A stretch of DNA of 64,000 bases from Halomonas sp. CH40 (GTDB lineage: Bacteria > Pseudomonadota > Gammaproteobacteria > Pseudomonadales > Halomonadaceae), in NCBI GenBank assembly GCA_041875495.1, contig CP112982.1, positions 3,224,001-3,288,000 on the forward strand, in the 5' to 3' direction. The position numbers were made by a program, and so were the translations under genes. Each line of letters begins with the position of its first letter. Positions within the stretch are counted from its first letter, which is position 1. The notes beneath the pieces were generated by a model that saw only the letters and a list, made by a program, of their open reading frames with translations, was not told the origin of the DNA and did not search any database. This document shows, one piece after another, positions 17,166 through 24,976 of the stretch.

Positions 17166-18896
17166 ATGAGCCTTGGGGCCCGACTTATCCTGATTGCGGT
17201 TGGTCTGGTGTTAGTAGCAGCCCTGGCTACCTGGCAAGTCTTTGACCGGATGATCAATGGCGTTATTGAACAATGGGGAACACAGGTCGCCGAAGTCCAG
17301 GTTCGCTACGATAGCGCCCGCCTGCTGCGGCCTCTGGAACGCGAAATAGCCCTGGCGCGGCAAATGGCTGACTCCCCGATTATCCAGGACCTGGCGCATA
17401 CCCCGGATAATGACAGCCTTTTCCAGAATGCCCTGGCTGAAATGGAGCGCTTTCGCGGCAACTTTGGTGCCAATAACTACTTTATTGCCTACGCCCACAA
17501 TGGCGCCTATTACTATAATAATGCCGATAATGAGTTTGCTGATCAGCGCTTGCGTTACTACCTGTCAGAAGACGACCCCGATGATGCCTGGTTCTACCGT
17601 TTGATCGAACAGGGTCGCGATATTCACCTCAACGTTAACCCTGATACCGAGCTGAACGTCACCAAACTCTGGATTGATGTGCTGATGCGTGACCGGGTAA
17701 CCAATGACATCCTGGGTATCGTGGGTACCGGCATAGACCTTGAAACCATCTTGGCTGAAACCGTCGCGATTGATCAGCCCGGCATTACCACTATCTTTGT
17801 TGACCATGGCGGTGCCATCCAGCTGTATCGCGACCGTAACTTTATTGAATATGCCAGCCTGGTCAAACCGGAGGGGCAAAAAAACCACCTGACGCAGTTG
17901 ATCAGCGGGAGTGAAAGCCGCCAGCACACCCTCAGCCTGCTGGAGACGGCCAAGACAACACCGGGCGATATTCACACTGCATTTGTGTCAGTGGAGAACA
18001 AACGCCACCTGATGGGCGTTGTCTGGCTGCCCAGTGTCGGTTGGTATGAAGTCACCCTGATGGATCTGGATGTGATCATGCCCTCCTCGCATTTCATGCC
18101 TTTACTGCTGACGGGCATCAGCATTCTTATGATCAGCATCGTGTTGCTGCATGTTGCCGTGCGGCGCTTTGTGTTGAAGCCGATCAGCCAGCTCGAAGCC
18201 GCCATGCAAGCCCTCAAGGGCGGCTACTATGATAGCCGTGAGCTGCCCAAGGGAAACGGCGAGATGGCTCGGCTGATCTGGCATTTCCACGACATGGCCA
18301 ACACCATACAGACACACACCAACGAGTTGGAAAGCCGAGTTGAGGCACGTACGGCTGAACTCGACAAACTGGCCCGCTTTGACTTGTTGACAGACCTGCT
18401 GAATCGCCGTGGTACTGAAGAGGCCCTGAAACAGACCTGCCTTAGAGCCGAACGGGAAGAGCAGTCTCTTTGCCTGTTATGGCTCGACATTGACCGCTTC
18501 AAGCTGATCAACGATAACCACGGCCATGAAGCCGGTGATCTGGCTCTCCAGCAGGTCGCGGACTGCCTGCGCGAACAGCTACGCCCCTATGATGTAGCAG
18601 GGCGCTGGGGAGGCGACGAATTCCTGATCATGCTCTACCCCTCAACCCATCAGGATATGCAACAGATTGCTGAGCGGCTGCGTCATCGGATAGCGGATCA
18701 GGTAAGTCTCAATGGCGAGCCGATTACCGTCAGTATCGGCGGCTATTGCACTAACGAAGTCGAACCTCTCGCGGACATCCTCGCCTACGCCGACCGAGCG
18801 CTATACAAAGCAAAGTCAGAAGGGCGCAACCGGATCTGCACCGTCAAGGTGCCCCCTGGCCATCCATACGCCGGGACGTCCAACCACCGCGAATAA
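17166..18896 (+). CDS. Membrane diguanylate cyclase (Cache-HAMP-GGDEF)
   Basis: 576 residues from ATG 17166 (GGAGAAAACA directly upstream); an earlier GTG at 17049 would add an AT-rich, unlike-protein leader. Membrane segment 1 (about 6-26), an extracytoplasmic Cache-type sensor of about 280 residues (NNYFIAYAHNGAYYYNN, DILGIVGTGIDLETIL), membrane segment 2 (about 312-335), HAMP (PISQLEAAMQALKGG), then GGDEF. The active loop is GGDEF intact, with LDIDRFKLINDNHGH before it. RPYD lies five residues before the loop, giving an I-site. Expected to make c-di-GMP in response to an external small ligand. Its 3' end overlaps the convergent deacetylase gene by 53 nt. Confidence 0.92.
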   Translation: MSLGARLILIAVGLVLVAALATWQVFDRMINGVIEQWGTQVAEVQVRYDSARLLRPLEREIALARQMADSPIIQDLAHTPDNDSLFQNALAEMERFRGNFGANNYFIAYAHNGAYYYNNADNEFADQRLRYYLSEDDPDDAWFYRLIEQGRDIHLNVNPDTELNVTKLWIDVLMRDRVTNDILGIVGTGIDLETILAETVAIDQPGITTIFVDHGGAIQLYRDRNFIEYASLVKPEGQKNHLTQLISGSESRQHTLSLLETAKTTPGDIHTAFVSVENKRHLMGVVWLPSVGWYEVTLMDLDVIMPSSHFMPLLLTGISILMISIVLLHVAVRRFVLKPISQLEAAMQALKGGYYDSRELPKGNGEMARLIWHFHDMANTIQTHTNELESRVEARTAELDKLARFDLLTDLLNRRGTEEALKQTCLRAEREEQSLCLLWLDIDRFKLINDNHGHEAGDLALQQVADCLREQLRPYDVAGRWGGDEFLIMLYPSTHQDMQQIAERLRHRIADQVSLNGEPITVSIGGYCTNEVEPLADILAYADRALYKAKSEGRNRICTVKVPPGHPYAGTSNHRE

Positions 18897-19542
18897 ACCC
18901 CATCAGGTCATCGGCAAGCAGCAGCTCACCATCCTGAGGGTGGATGCCAATGCGCAATGGGCGCCCCTGATGACGGGCCTTTCGGGCCTGAACAGCATTC
19001 CAGGCGCGCAGAAAGGTGGCGCGCAAGCGGGTATCCGCTTCAAACCCCACCAATGGCAGAGGATCAAGCTGGCCGGAGCGAGTATCCAACAGGCCACGAG
19101 TGACCTCGATACGCCGATAGGGCAACATCGGCCAGCGTGTCTTGGGCAAGGCCCCCAGCGCCCAGGCGGGGGGCACATAGCTGCTCGGCTCTGGCAAGCC
19201 TTGCTGGTCAAACCAGGCAGCACTACGGCGCATCAAAGCCTCTATGCCTTCTGCGTCCAAGGCCAGGTGTTCGGCCACATCGCGAGAGATCAGGGCGGAA
19301 TGCAGGCGATGCCAGAGGCCTTTTACATACGGCGCCTTATGGTGCCAGCCGTGGGCGGCAAGCTCGATGCCCTGGGCCGACCAGTCGGCCAGTTGGCGAA
19401 TATCCTCCGCCTGCCAATCCCGCCCCGGCACCACCAGCAGGGTAATTTCATTATGGCCGTTATCCTGAAGCTGCCCAATCAGCCAGCGTACCCGTTCCAG
19501 GGTTTCAGGCATCACATCATGAATACTGATCAAGGCCTTCAT
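18844..19542 (-). CDS. Polysaccharide deacetylase family protein (DUF2334 type)
   Basis: 232 residues from ATG 19542, which overlaps the glycosyltransferase stop by 4 nt. The N-terminal ISIHDVMPETL supplies the metal Asp, and LAAHGWHHKAP supplies the His-rich zinc motif of the NodB-like fold. Such enzymes remove acetyl groups from sugars or act on related amides. Last gene of a tightly coupled five-gene operon with a glycosyltransferase and sulfotransferase, so a role in building a surface or lipid-linked glycan is likely. It converges on and overlaps the diguanylate cyclase gene by 53 nt, so the two transcripts have complementary 3' ends. Confidence 0.82.
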   Translation of the reverse strand: MKALISIHDVMPETLERVRWLIGQLQDNGHNEITLLVVPGRDWQAEDIRQLADWSAQGIELAAHGWHHKAPYVKGLWHRLHSALISRDVAEHLALDAEGIEALMRRSAAWFDQQGLPEPSSYVPPAWALGALPKTRWPMLPYRRIEVTRGLLDTRSGQLDPLPLVGFEADTRLRATFLRAWNAVQARKARHQGRPLRIGIHPQDGELLLADDLMGFIRGGWTSRRMDGQGAP

Positions 19543-20675
19543 GGCCGCCCTCCCCGTGCGTGGTCGGCAAGCACGTCCAACCATTGCGCCACGGTTTGCT
19601 GGTTCAGTGTGATAGCCGCCTGGCGGGCCTGCAGTGCCTTTTTCTGCCAGCGTTCAGCGGGCCACTCGGCCAGGGTATCGAGAACATCGGCAACGCTCTC
19701 CCCCTGGCGCAGCGGAATCAGTACATCCGCCAACTGCTGCCAGTCGTGAATACCGGCATTCTCGGAAACCAGCGCTGGCCGCCCGCGAGACAGGGCTTCC
19801 AGGGCGATCGAGCCAAACGTTTCCATATGCGAAGGCAGTACCAGAAGGCTCGACTGATCGATCAAGGCGCGCAGATCATCGCGGCTCAGCCAGCCTCGGT
19901 AGTCAAGGTTATCAAGCTCCCTGACGGCCTGCTCAACGACCTTGCGCAGCGGCCCGTCGCCGCCCATCACAAAATGTAATTCAGGATGGCATCGGGCAGC
20001 CTCAATAAAAGCATCAATATTCTTTTCCGCCGCCAGCCTTCCTGCATAGCAGACCTGGGCCAGGGTTACCGGTGGAGGCACCGCTGGCGCTTCCAGAAAC
20101 CCCGGTTCAAGCGGCGTTCCCATGATGTCCACCTGGGTGGCGCCGAGTTTTTTTACCTGCTGCACCAGGTCACTGTTATTGACCAGTACGGTGCCACTGC
20201 GGCGGCTGATAAAGCGGTTAACCCCTTGCAGAAAGCCATTGATCACGCGCTTTTTGACAGGCCCCCAATACAGATCGGCCAGCCCCTCAAAATCGGTGTG
20301 ATAGGCAGAAATAAAGCCGCAGCCGTGACGCCGCGCCATCCACAGCCCCAGCATGCCAAAAGGCCCGGGGGTGACGCTGACGATGATATTGGGGCGCAGC
20401 TCGGCCAACTGGCGGTTAACCCGCCACAGGTTGGGCACCACCAGCCGCTGGGTGGCATCCCCGGGTAGCGGGACAGAAAGAATATCCACCCGCCCACGGG
20501 GCTTGGGCTGAAGGGTTTCCACAACGGCCACCTGCTGGTGTAAATGAGCCAGCAAGTCATGGTAGTAGGCGCCCGTACCATTACGCTCGGCCAGTGAGTC
20601 CGAGAAAATTGCAACGCGTAGCTGTCCAGCCGCCAGCCGGGGCGCTTCGGGGGAATACTCGGCAGTCTCGTTCAC
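19539..20675 (-). CDS. Glycosyltransferase, GT4-like
   Basis: 378 residues, two Rossmann domains. N-terminal RVAIFSDSLAERNGTGAYYH, central hinge VCYAGRLAAEKNIDAFIEA, and the nucleotide-sugar motif SHMETFGSIALEALSRGRPA with the E-x7-E arrangement are typical of retaining GT4 enzymes (mannosyl- or glucosyltransferases acting on lipids). No membrane segment. It overlaps both neighbours by 4 nt. The acceptor is unknown; diacylglycerol or a lipid-linked sugar is a family-level guess. Confidence 0.85.
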   Translation of the reverse strand: MNETAEYSPEAPRLAAGQLRVAIFSDSLAERNGTGAYYHDLLAHLHQQVAVVETLQPKPRGRVDILSVPLPGDATQRLVVPNLWRVNRQLAELRPNIIVSVTPGPFGMLGLWMARRHGCGFISAYHTDFEGLADLYWGPVKKRVINGFLQGVNRFISRRSGTVLVNNSDLVQQVKKLGATQVDIMGTPLEPGFLEAPAVPPPVTLAQVCYAGRLAAEKNIDAFIEAARCHPELHFVMGGDGPLRKVVEQAVRELDNLDYRGWLSRDDLRALIDQSSLLVLPSHMETFGSIALEALSRGRPALVSENAGIHDWQQLADVLIPLRQGESVADVLDTLAEWPAERWQKKALQARQAAITLNQQTVAQWLDVLADHARGGRP

Positions 20676-21850
20676 GGCGTTATCCGGATTCGATGAGGAA
20701 GAGCTATCAGCTGATAGTAGAGAGGCAAGAGGCGTTGCTCAAGCGGTGATTGAGGTAACACCAGGGCATCGCCGCTATTGGCACGCGGGCGATGGGGTCG
20801 CTTCGGCAGCGCAAGCAGATGGGTTTCCAGCCTCTCGCTCACTTCAACCTCCAACGACTCCAGGGCTGCGGGAATCACCTCACCGGGGGCAGCGCCCAGG
20901 TCGGCCATATCCACCACGGCTGCCCGCCCGGTTGGCCAGCGGGTCAGCGTCTCGGTCATATAATCCAGGGTATCCGCGAACTGGTCGGCAAACAGCTGCT
21001 GAAACGCGACAGCGTTCACGGCGCTGCCAAACAGCACACGGGCGCTGTCAATGGAGCTGATCTGAGAGTTCAGGGCCGCCAGCGGCTCGCGCACGCAGAT
21101 AATAAAGCGCCCGTCTGGGCACAACCCATAAAGCCCCTCAAGCCAGCTACCGAAGGCGGCATTCTTGGACAGCAGACGACGCTGGCCACCGTCCACATAC
21201 ATATGGCGCTGCAGGCAGCTGTAATAGAATGCCAGCAGCCGCTGACGCCGCTCTCGCGGCATCTGCCGATCCAGATGGCCAAGCTGCTGCAGGCCGACAG
21301 CAGCAGGAAACGCTAGCAGCATGATAAAGCAGCCGGCCACCGGCAGCAGCGCCAGGTAATCTTCCTCGGCGGCTTCCAGCCCCACTTCGTGAATATCATC
21401 CAGCCCACCCGCAAGGCGTCGCGTCAAGGCATTCACGCCGCGCTGCCCCAGCCCGCCCAGGCGCTGATCCAGCCAGGCCAGGGCATGGATGATTTTGCGC
21501 TGAACAATAGACGGCGCCAGCAGCGCCTCCCAGGTGGTCAAAGTGGTATAGCGCTCGTGGTCGACGGCCAGGGTGCGGTGCAGAAAAGTGGTGCCACTGC
21601 GCGGAATGCCGGTCACAAACAGCGGCTGCTTGATGACCACCTTCCGGTAGCCAGGAAACAGCAGCTCATCCAGCAGCAGGCAGGCCGCATGGATCAGCTG
21701 CACCAGCAAGAACAGCGGCATGCCCAACAGCAGGACGACGGCGCGTCTGAACGTCATGGGTGCCAGCGGGTCGCGCCAGCGCACCAGCGCGCCCAGCCAC
21801 CAGCCCAGATAGCGGCCAAGCCCTTCGGCCAGAGTGCGTAGATGCTTCAT
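20672..21850 (-). CDS. Sulfotransferase family protein
   Basis: 392 residues. The PAPS 5'-phosphosulfate loop is FVTGIPRSGTTFLHRTL, and FIICVREPLAALNSQ holds the 3'-phosphate-binding Arg/Ser. A hydrophobic stretch (about residues 33-58) suggests membrane association. It should transfer sulfate from PAPS to a hydroxyl of a lipid or carbohydrate. Its position between GtrA and a glycosyltransferase (4-nt overlaps both sides) points to a sulfated glycolipid or glycan. Confidence 0.85.
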   Translation of the reverse strand: MKHLRTLAEGLGRYLGWWLGALVRWRDPLAPMTFRRAVVLLLGMPLFLLVQLIHAACLLLDELLFPGYRKVVIKQPLFVTGIPRSGTTFLHRTLAVDHERYTTLTTWEALLAPSIVQRKIIHALAWLDQRLGGLGQRGVNALTRRLAGGLDDIHEVGLEAAEEDYLALLPVAGCFIMLLAFPAAVGLQQLGHLDRQMPRERRQRLLAFYYSCLQRHMYVDGGQRRLLSKNAAFGSWLEGLYGLCPDGRFIICVREPLAALNSQISSIDSARVLFGSAVNAVAFQQLFADQFADTLDYMTETLTRWPTGRAAVVDMADLGAAPGEVIPAALESLEVEVSERLETHLLALPKRPHRPRANSGDALVLPQSPLEQRLLPLYYQLIALPHRIRITP

Positions 21851-22290
21851 GGTTCCTTGAATACCAGCTTGTGGGAAAAAACGTAATTAAAGCTCATGCC
21901 CACCAGGCCTCCCAGCCAGACCCCCAGCAGAGGCAGCCAGAAGGTTGCCTCTGGCATAACGCCCATGCGCCCACCCAGCGCCACCGTTAGCGCAAAAACG
22001 CCGTAGTTAAGCAGGCCACCCAGCGCAAAGACCGAATAGAACCGCCATAAATCCGCCAGCAGATGACGAAAGCGCCGCTGATGATGGAAGGTAAAATGGC
22101 GGTTCAGAAAATAACCGGCGGTCATGGCCATAAAGTACGAGAACACCCGTGCCAGATAGACATTGGCATCCAAACCTTCATGCAGCCCGTATAGCGCGCC
22201 GATATCGATCAGGGCGATGCTACAGGCCACCATGGCAAATCGCCCAAAGGTGGCCAGAGAACTGCTGGATGTTAGAAGACGCTTGATCAT
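21847..22290 (-). CDS. GtrA family membrane protein
   Basis: 147 residues with four predicted membrane helices and the family's basic inter-helix loop (LNRHFTFHHQRRFRH). GtrA-type proteins move or present undecaprenyl-linked sugars across the inner membrane. It overlaps the upstream methyltransferase and downstream sulfotransferase genes by 4 nt each, supporting a surface-glycan role for the operon. Confidence 0.88.
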   Translation of the reverse strand: MIKRLLTSSSSLATFGRFAMVACSIALIDIGALYGLHEGLDANVYLARVFSYFMAMTAGYFLNRHFTFHHQRRFRHLLADLWRFYSVFALGGLLNYGVFALTVALGGRMGVMPEATFWLPLLGVWLGGLVGMSFNYVFSHKLVFKEP

Positions 22291-23216
22291 GCCTTGATTT
22301 TATCTGGCCTGCAGCAGGATACCAGCGGGTAACCTTCATCCTCCAGGCGCTGGGCCAGAGCAGCGATATGGGCAGGGCCGACTTCGCAGCAACCGCCCAC
22401 CAGAGTAGCGCCCTGCTTAATCCAGCCCAGGGCAATCTCGGCGTAGGCAGCCGGGGCCAGATCCTTGCGCGAGGTCAGCTTGTCCACGGTGCCCCCCGGT
22501 TGCAGCGGTGCCACTGAGGTAAAGCCATTGGCGTAGCCGCCAAAGGGTACGCCCAGCCCGGACAACTCGCCCATGGCAGCCGTCACTGCTTCAGGTACCG
22601 AGCAGTTGACCAGCACCGCCTCGGCGCCTGCGGCAACCACCGCCTTGGCCGCAGCGGCCAGGGGCTCACCAGAACGCAGCCGGGTGCCATCGCCGTCATC
22701 CACGGAGAACGCCACCCACACCGGGAAGCGTCTTTCCACCGCTGCCTGGGTTGCGGCAAGCGCCTCGCGGGCCAGCGACATGGTTTCGCACAGGAAGACA
22801 TCCACGCCCGCGGCCTGCTGCTCTACCAGGCGGCGGTAATCGCGCTGGCAGATCGCCTCATCCGGCACGCTATCAGGGTGATAACTGGCCACCAGCGGCG
22901 GCAGACAACCTGCTATGCGCACCTCTTTCTGGCCGCTTTCGTCCCGCGCCTGATGGGCAGCTTTTAGCGCCGCAGCGTGCAGCGTCTCAAACATTGCAGG
23001 GTCGCCATCACGGGCCAGACGCTGGGGCGTGGCGCTGTAGTTATTCAGCTTGATCACCCGAGCGCCCGCCGCGATGTAATCCCGGTGAGCAGCGACGACC
23101 AATTCAGGTTCATCCAGCATCACCTGGGCGGACCACAGCGGCGTTACCGGGCGCTGGCTGCGCTTTCTCAGTTCTTGGCCCATGCCACCATCAAGCAGTA
23201 CGATATTTTCTTTCAC
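22287..23216 (-). CDS. Homocysteine S-methyltransferase family protein
   Basis: 309 residues from a GTG at 23216 with GGGGA upstream. TIM-barrel methyltransferase: LLDGGMGQELRKR at the start, VLVNCSVPE (first zinc Cys) and LVGGCCEVGPAHIAAL (the paired zinc Cys). These are the three zinc ligands of the BHMT/MmuM family. It would methylate homocysteine (or selenohomocysteine) from S-methylmethionine or betaine. It is the first gene of an operon otherwise devoted to glycan-type enzymes, which is unusual and may only reflect a shared promoter. Confidence 0.88.
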   Translation of the reverse strand: MKENIVLLDGGMGQELRKRSQRPVTPLWSAQVMLDEPELVVAAHRDYIAAGARVIKLNNYSATPQRLARDGDPAMFETLHAAALKAAHQARDESGQKEVRIAGCLPPLVASYHPDSVPDEAICQRDYRRLVEQQAAGVDVFLCETMSLAREALAATQAAVERRFPVWVAFSVDDGDGTRLRSGEPLAAAAKAVVAAGAEAVLVNCSVPEAVTAAMGELSGLGVPFGGYANGFTSVAPLQPGGTVDKLTSRKDLAPAAYAEIALGWIKQGATLVGGCCEVGPAHIAALAQRLEDEGYPLVSCCRPDKIKA

Positions 23217-23353
23217 TTGGCTATTCCCCTACCTGGAGGCCGTCGGGTTGCTATCTTCTTGCCCATCGCCGGTGTAACGTTTCAGGCCGATGGTAAGCGC
23301 CGAGGTTACAAGATTAACCTTACAATCGCGATGACTTTTCAGAAGGATTCAGC

Positions 23354-24961
23354 ATGCAGCCTGACCCGCATTATTACCCCTGCTCCTCACGCCGCATGGT
23401 CACCTTTGGCCAGCACGGCATGGTGGCCACCTCGCAATCACTGGCGGCCCAGGTAGGCAGCGATATTCTCAGGCAGGGCGGCAATGCCGTGGATGCCGCG
23501 ATTGCCACAGCCGCGGCGCTGACCGTGGTGGAACCCACCTCCAACGGGCTTGGCAGCGATGCCTTTGCCATTGTGTGGATGAAAGGTGAACTCTATGGCC
23601 TGAATGCCAGCGGCCCAGCGCCGCAAAGCATTTCCTGCGACGCCGTCACCGCGCTCGGGCATAGTGAGATGCCAGCCAACGGCTTGCTGCCAGTGACCGT
23701 ACCCGGCGCTCCGGCGGCCTGGGCCGCGCTCTCCGGGCGCTTTGGCAAGCTCGACTTCGCGCAACTGCTTACTCCGGCCATTCAGCTGGCGGAACGCGGC
23801 TTTGCGGTCTCCCCCGTGGTCAGCCAGCTTTGGCAGCAGGCGGAACACCGCTACCGCCAGTGCGAGCAGCCCGAGTTTACTCCCTGGTTTGCTCATTTCG
23901 CACCTGCAGGCCATGCGCCGCAGCCGGGGGAAAGCTGGCGCTCTCCTGATATGGCAAGGAGCCTGCAGCGTATCGCTGATACCCGAAGCGAGGCCTTTTA
24001 TCGCGGCGAACTGGCAGATGAAATGGACGTCTTCTCACGCCAGCACGGCGGTTTTTTGCGCAAACAGGATCTGGCGGACTTTACGCCGGAGTGGGTCACG
24101 CCCATCAGCGTGCGCTATCGCGGCCACGACATCTGGGAAATTCCGCCTAACGGCAGCGGCATGATTGCCCTGCAGGCGCTGGGCATGCTGGAAACCCTTG
24201 GCGACGAACCACGCAACCCGGCAGACGCCCTGCATCGGCGCATTGAGGCCACCAAGCTGGCCTATGTGGATGGCCTGCATTACATCACTGAGCCCGGTGA
24301 GATGGCCGCAAGCACTGAGCAGATGCTGTCTTCGGATTACCTGACCGCCCGCGCCCGCCTGATTAGCGAAAACGCCCTCCTCCCTGAGCATGGCAACCCC
24401 ATCAAGGGCGGCACCGTCTATCTGGCCACGGCGGATGCGGAAGGCAATATGGTGTCGTTTATCCAGAGCAACTTTGACGGCTTCGGTTCCGGCATGGTGG
24501 TGCCGGGTACCGGTATCAGCCTGCAGAACCGTGGCTGGTCGTTTTCACTCAACCCGAACGATGCCAACGTGTTGGCACCAGGCAAGCGCCCTTACCATAC
24601 AATTATTCCGGGCTTTATTACCCGCAACCATCAAGCGGTAGGGCCCTTTGGCGTCATGGGCGGTTTCATGCAGCCCCAGGGGCATGTGCAGGTCGTCATC
24701 GCCCTGCTGGAAGAGTTACTTAACCCCCAAGCGGCACTGGATAAGCCGCGCTGGAAATGGACTCATGGCAAGACGGTGGAGGTCGAACCCGATTTCCCCG
24801 ACCACCTGGCCCAGGCGCTGGCCCGGCGCGGCCACACTATTGTCAGAGCCAACGATGGCCTGACCTTCGGGCGCGGCCAGATTATTCTACGCTCCGCTGA
24901 GACAGGCGGGCTGCAGGGCGGCACTGAACCCCGCGCTGACGGCGCGGTATTGCCTGTGTAG
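23354..24961 (+). CDS. Gamma-glutamyltransferase family protein (YwrD/HpxW-like)
   Basis: 535 residues, AAGGA seven nt before ATG. No signal peptide, unlike periplasmic GGT. Family landmarks: GGNAVDAAIATAAALTVVEP, GLGSDAFAIVW near the N-terminus, and the autocleavage/nucleophile Thr in KGGTVYLATADAEGN. FIQSNFDGFGSGMVVPGTGI and the C-terminal RGHTIV segment complete the fold. It should self-process into two subunits and cleave or transfer gamma-glutamyl or related amide groups in the cytoplasm. The neighbouring pxpABC genes (4 kb downstream) handle 5-oxoproline, a product of gamma-glutamyl metabolism, which may be more than coincidence. Confidence 0.88.
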   Translation: MQPDPHYYPCSSRRMVTFGQHGMVATSQSLAAQVGSDILRQGGNAVDAAIATAAALTVVEPTSNGLGSDAFAIVWMKGELYGLNASGPAPQSISCDAVTALGHSEMPANGLLPVTVPGAPAAWAALSGRFGKLDFAQLLTPAIQLAERGFAVSPVVSQLWQQAEHRYRQCEQPEFTPWFAHFAPAGHAPQPGESWRSPDMARSLQRIADTRSEAFYRGELADEMDVFSRQHGGFLRKQDLADFTPEWVTPISVRYRGHDIWEIPPNGSGMIALQALGMLETLGDEPRNPADALHRRIEATKLAYVDGLHYITEPGEMAASTEQMLSSDYLTARARLISENALLPEHGNPIKGGTVYLATADAEGNMVSFIQSNFDGFGSGMVVPGTGISLQNRGWSFSLNPNDANVLAPGKRPYHTIIPGFITRNHQAVGPFGVMGGFMQPQGHVQVVIALLEELLNPQAALDKPRWKWTHGKTVEVEPDFPDHLAQALARRGHTIVRANDGLTFGRGQIILRSAETGGLQGGTEPRADGAVLPV

Positions 24962-24976
24962 CGCTCATTGAGCAGG

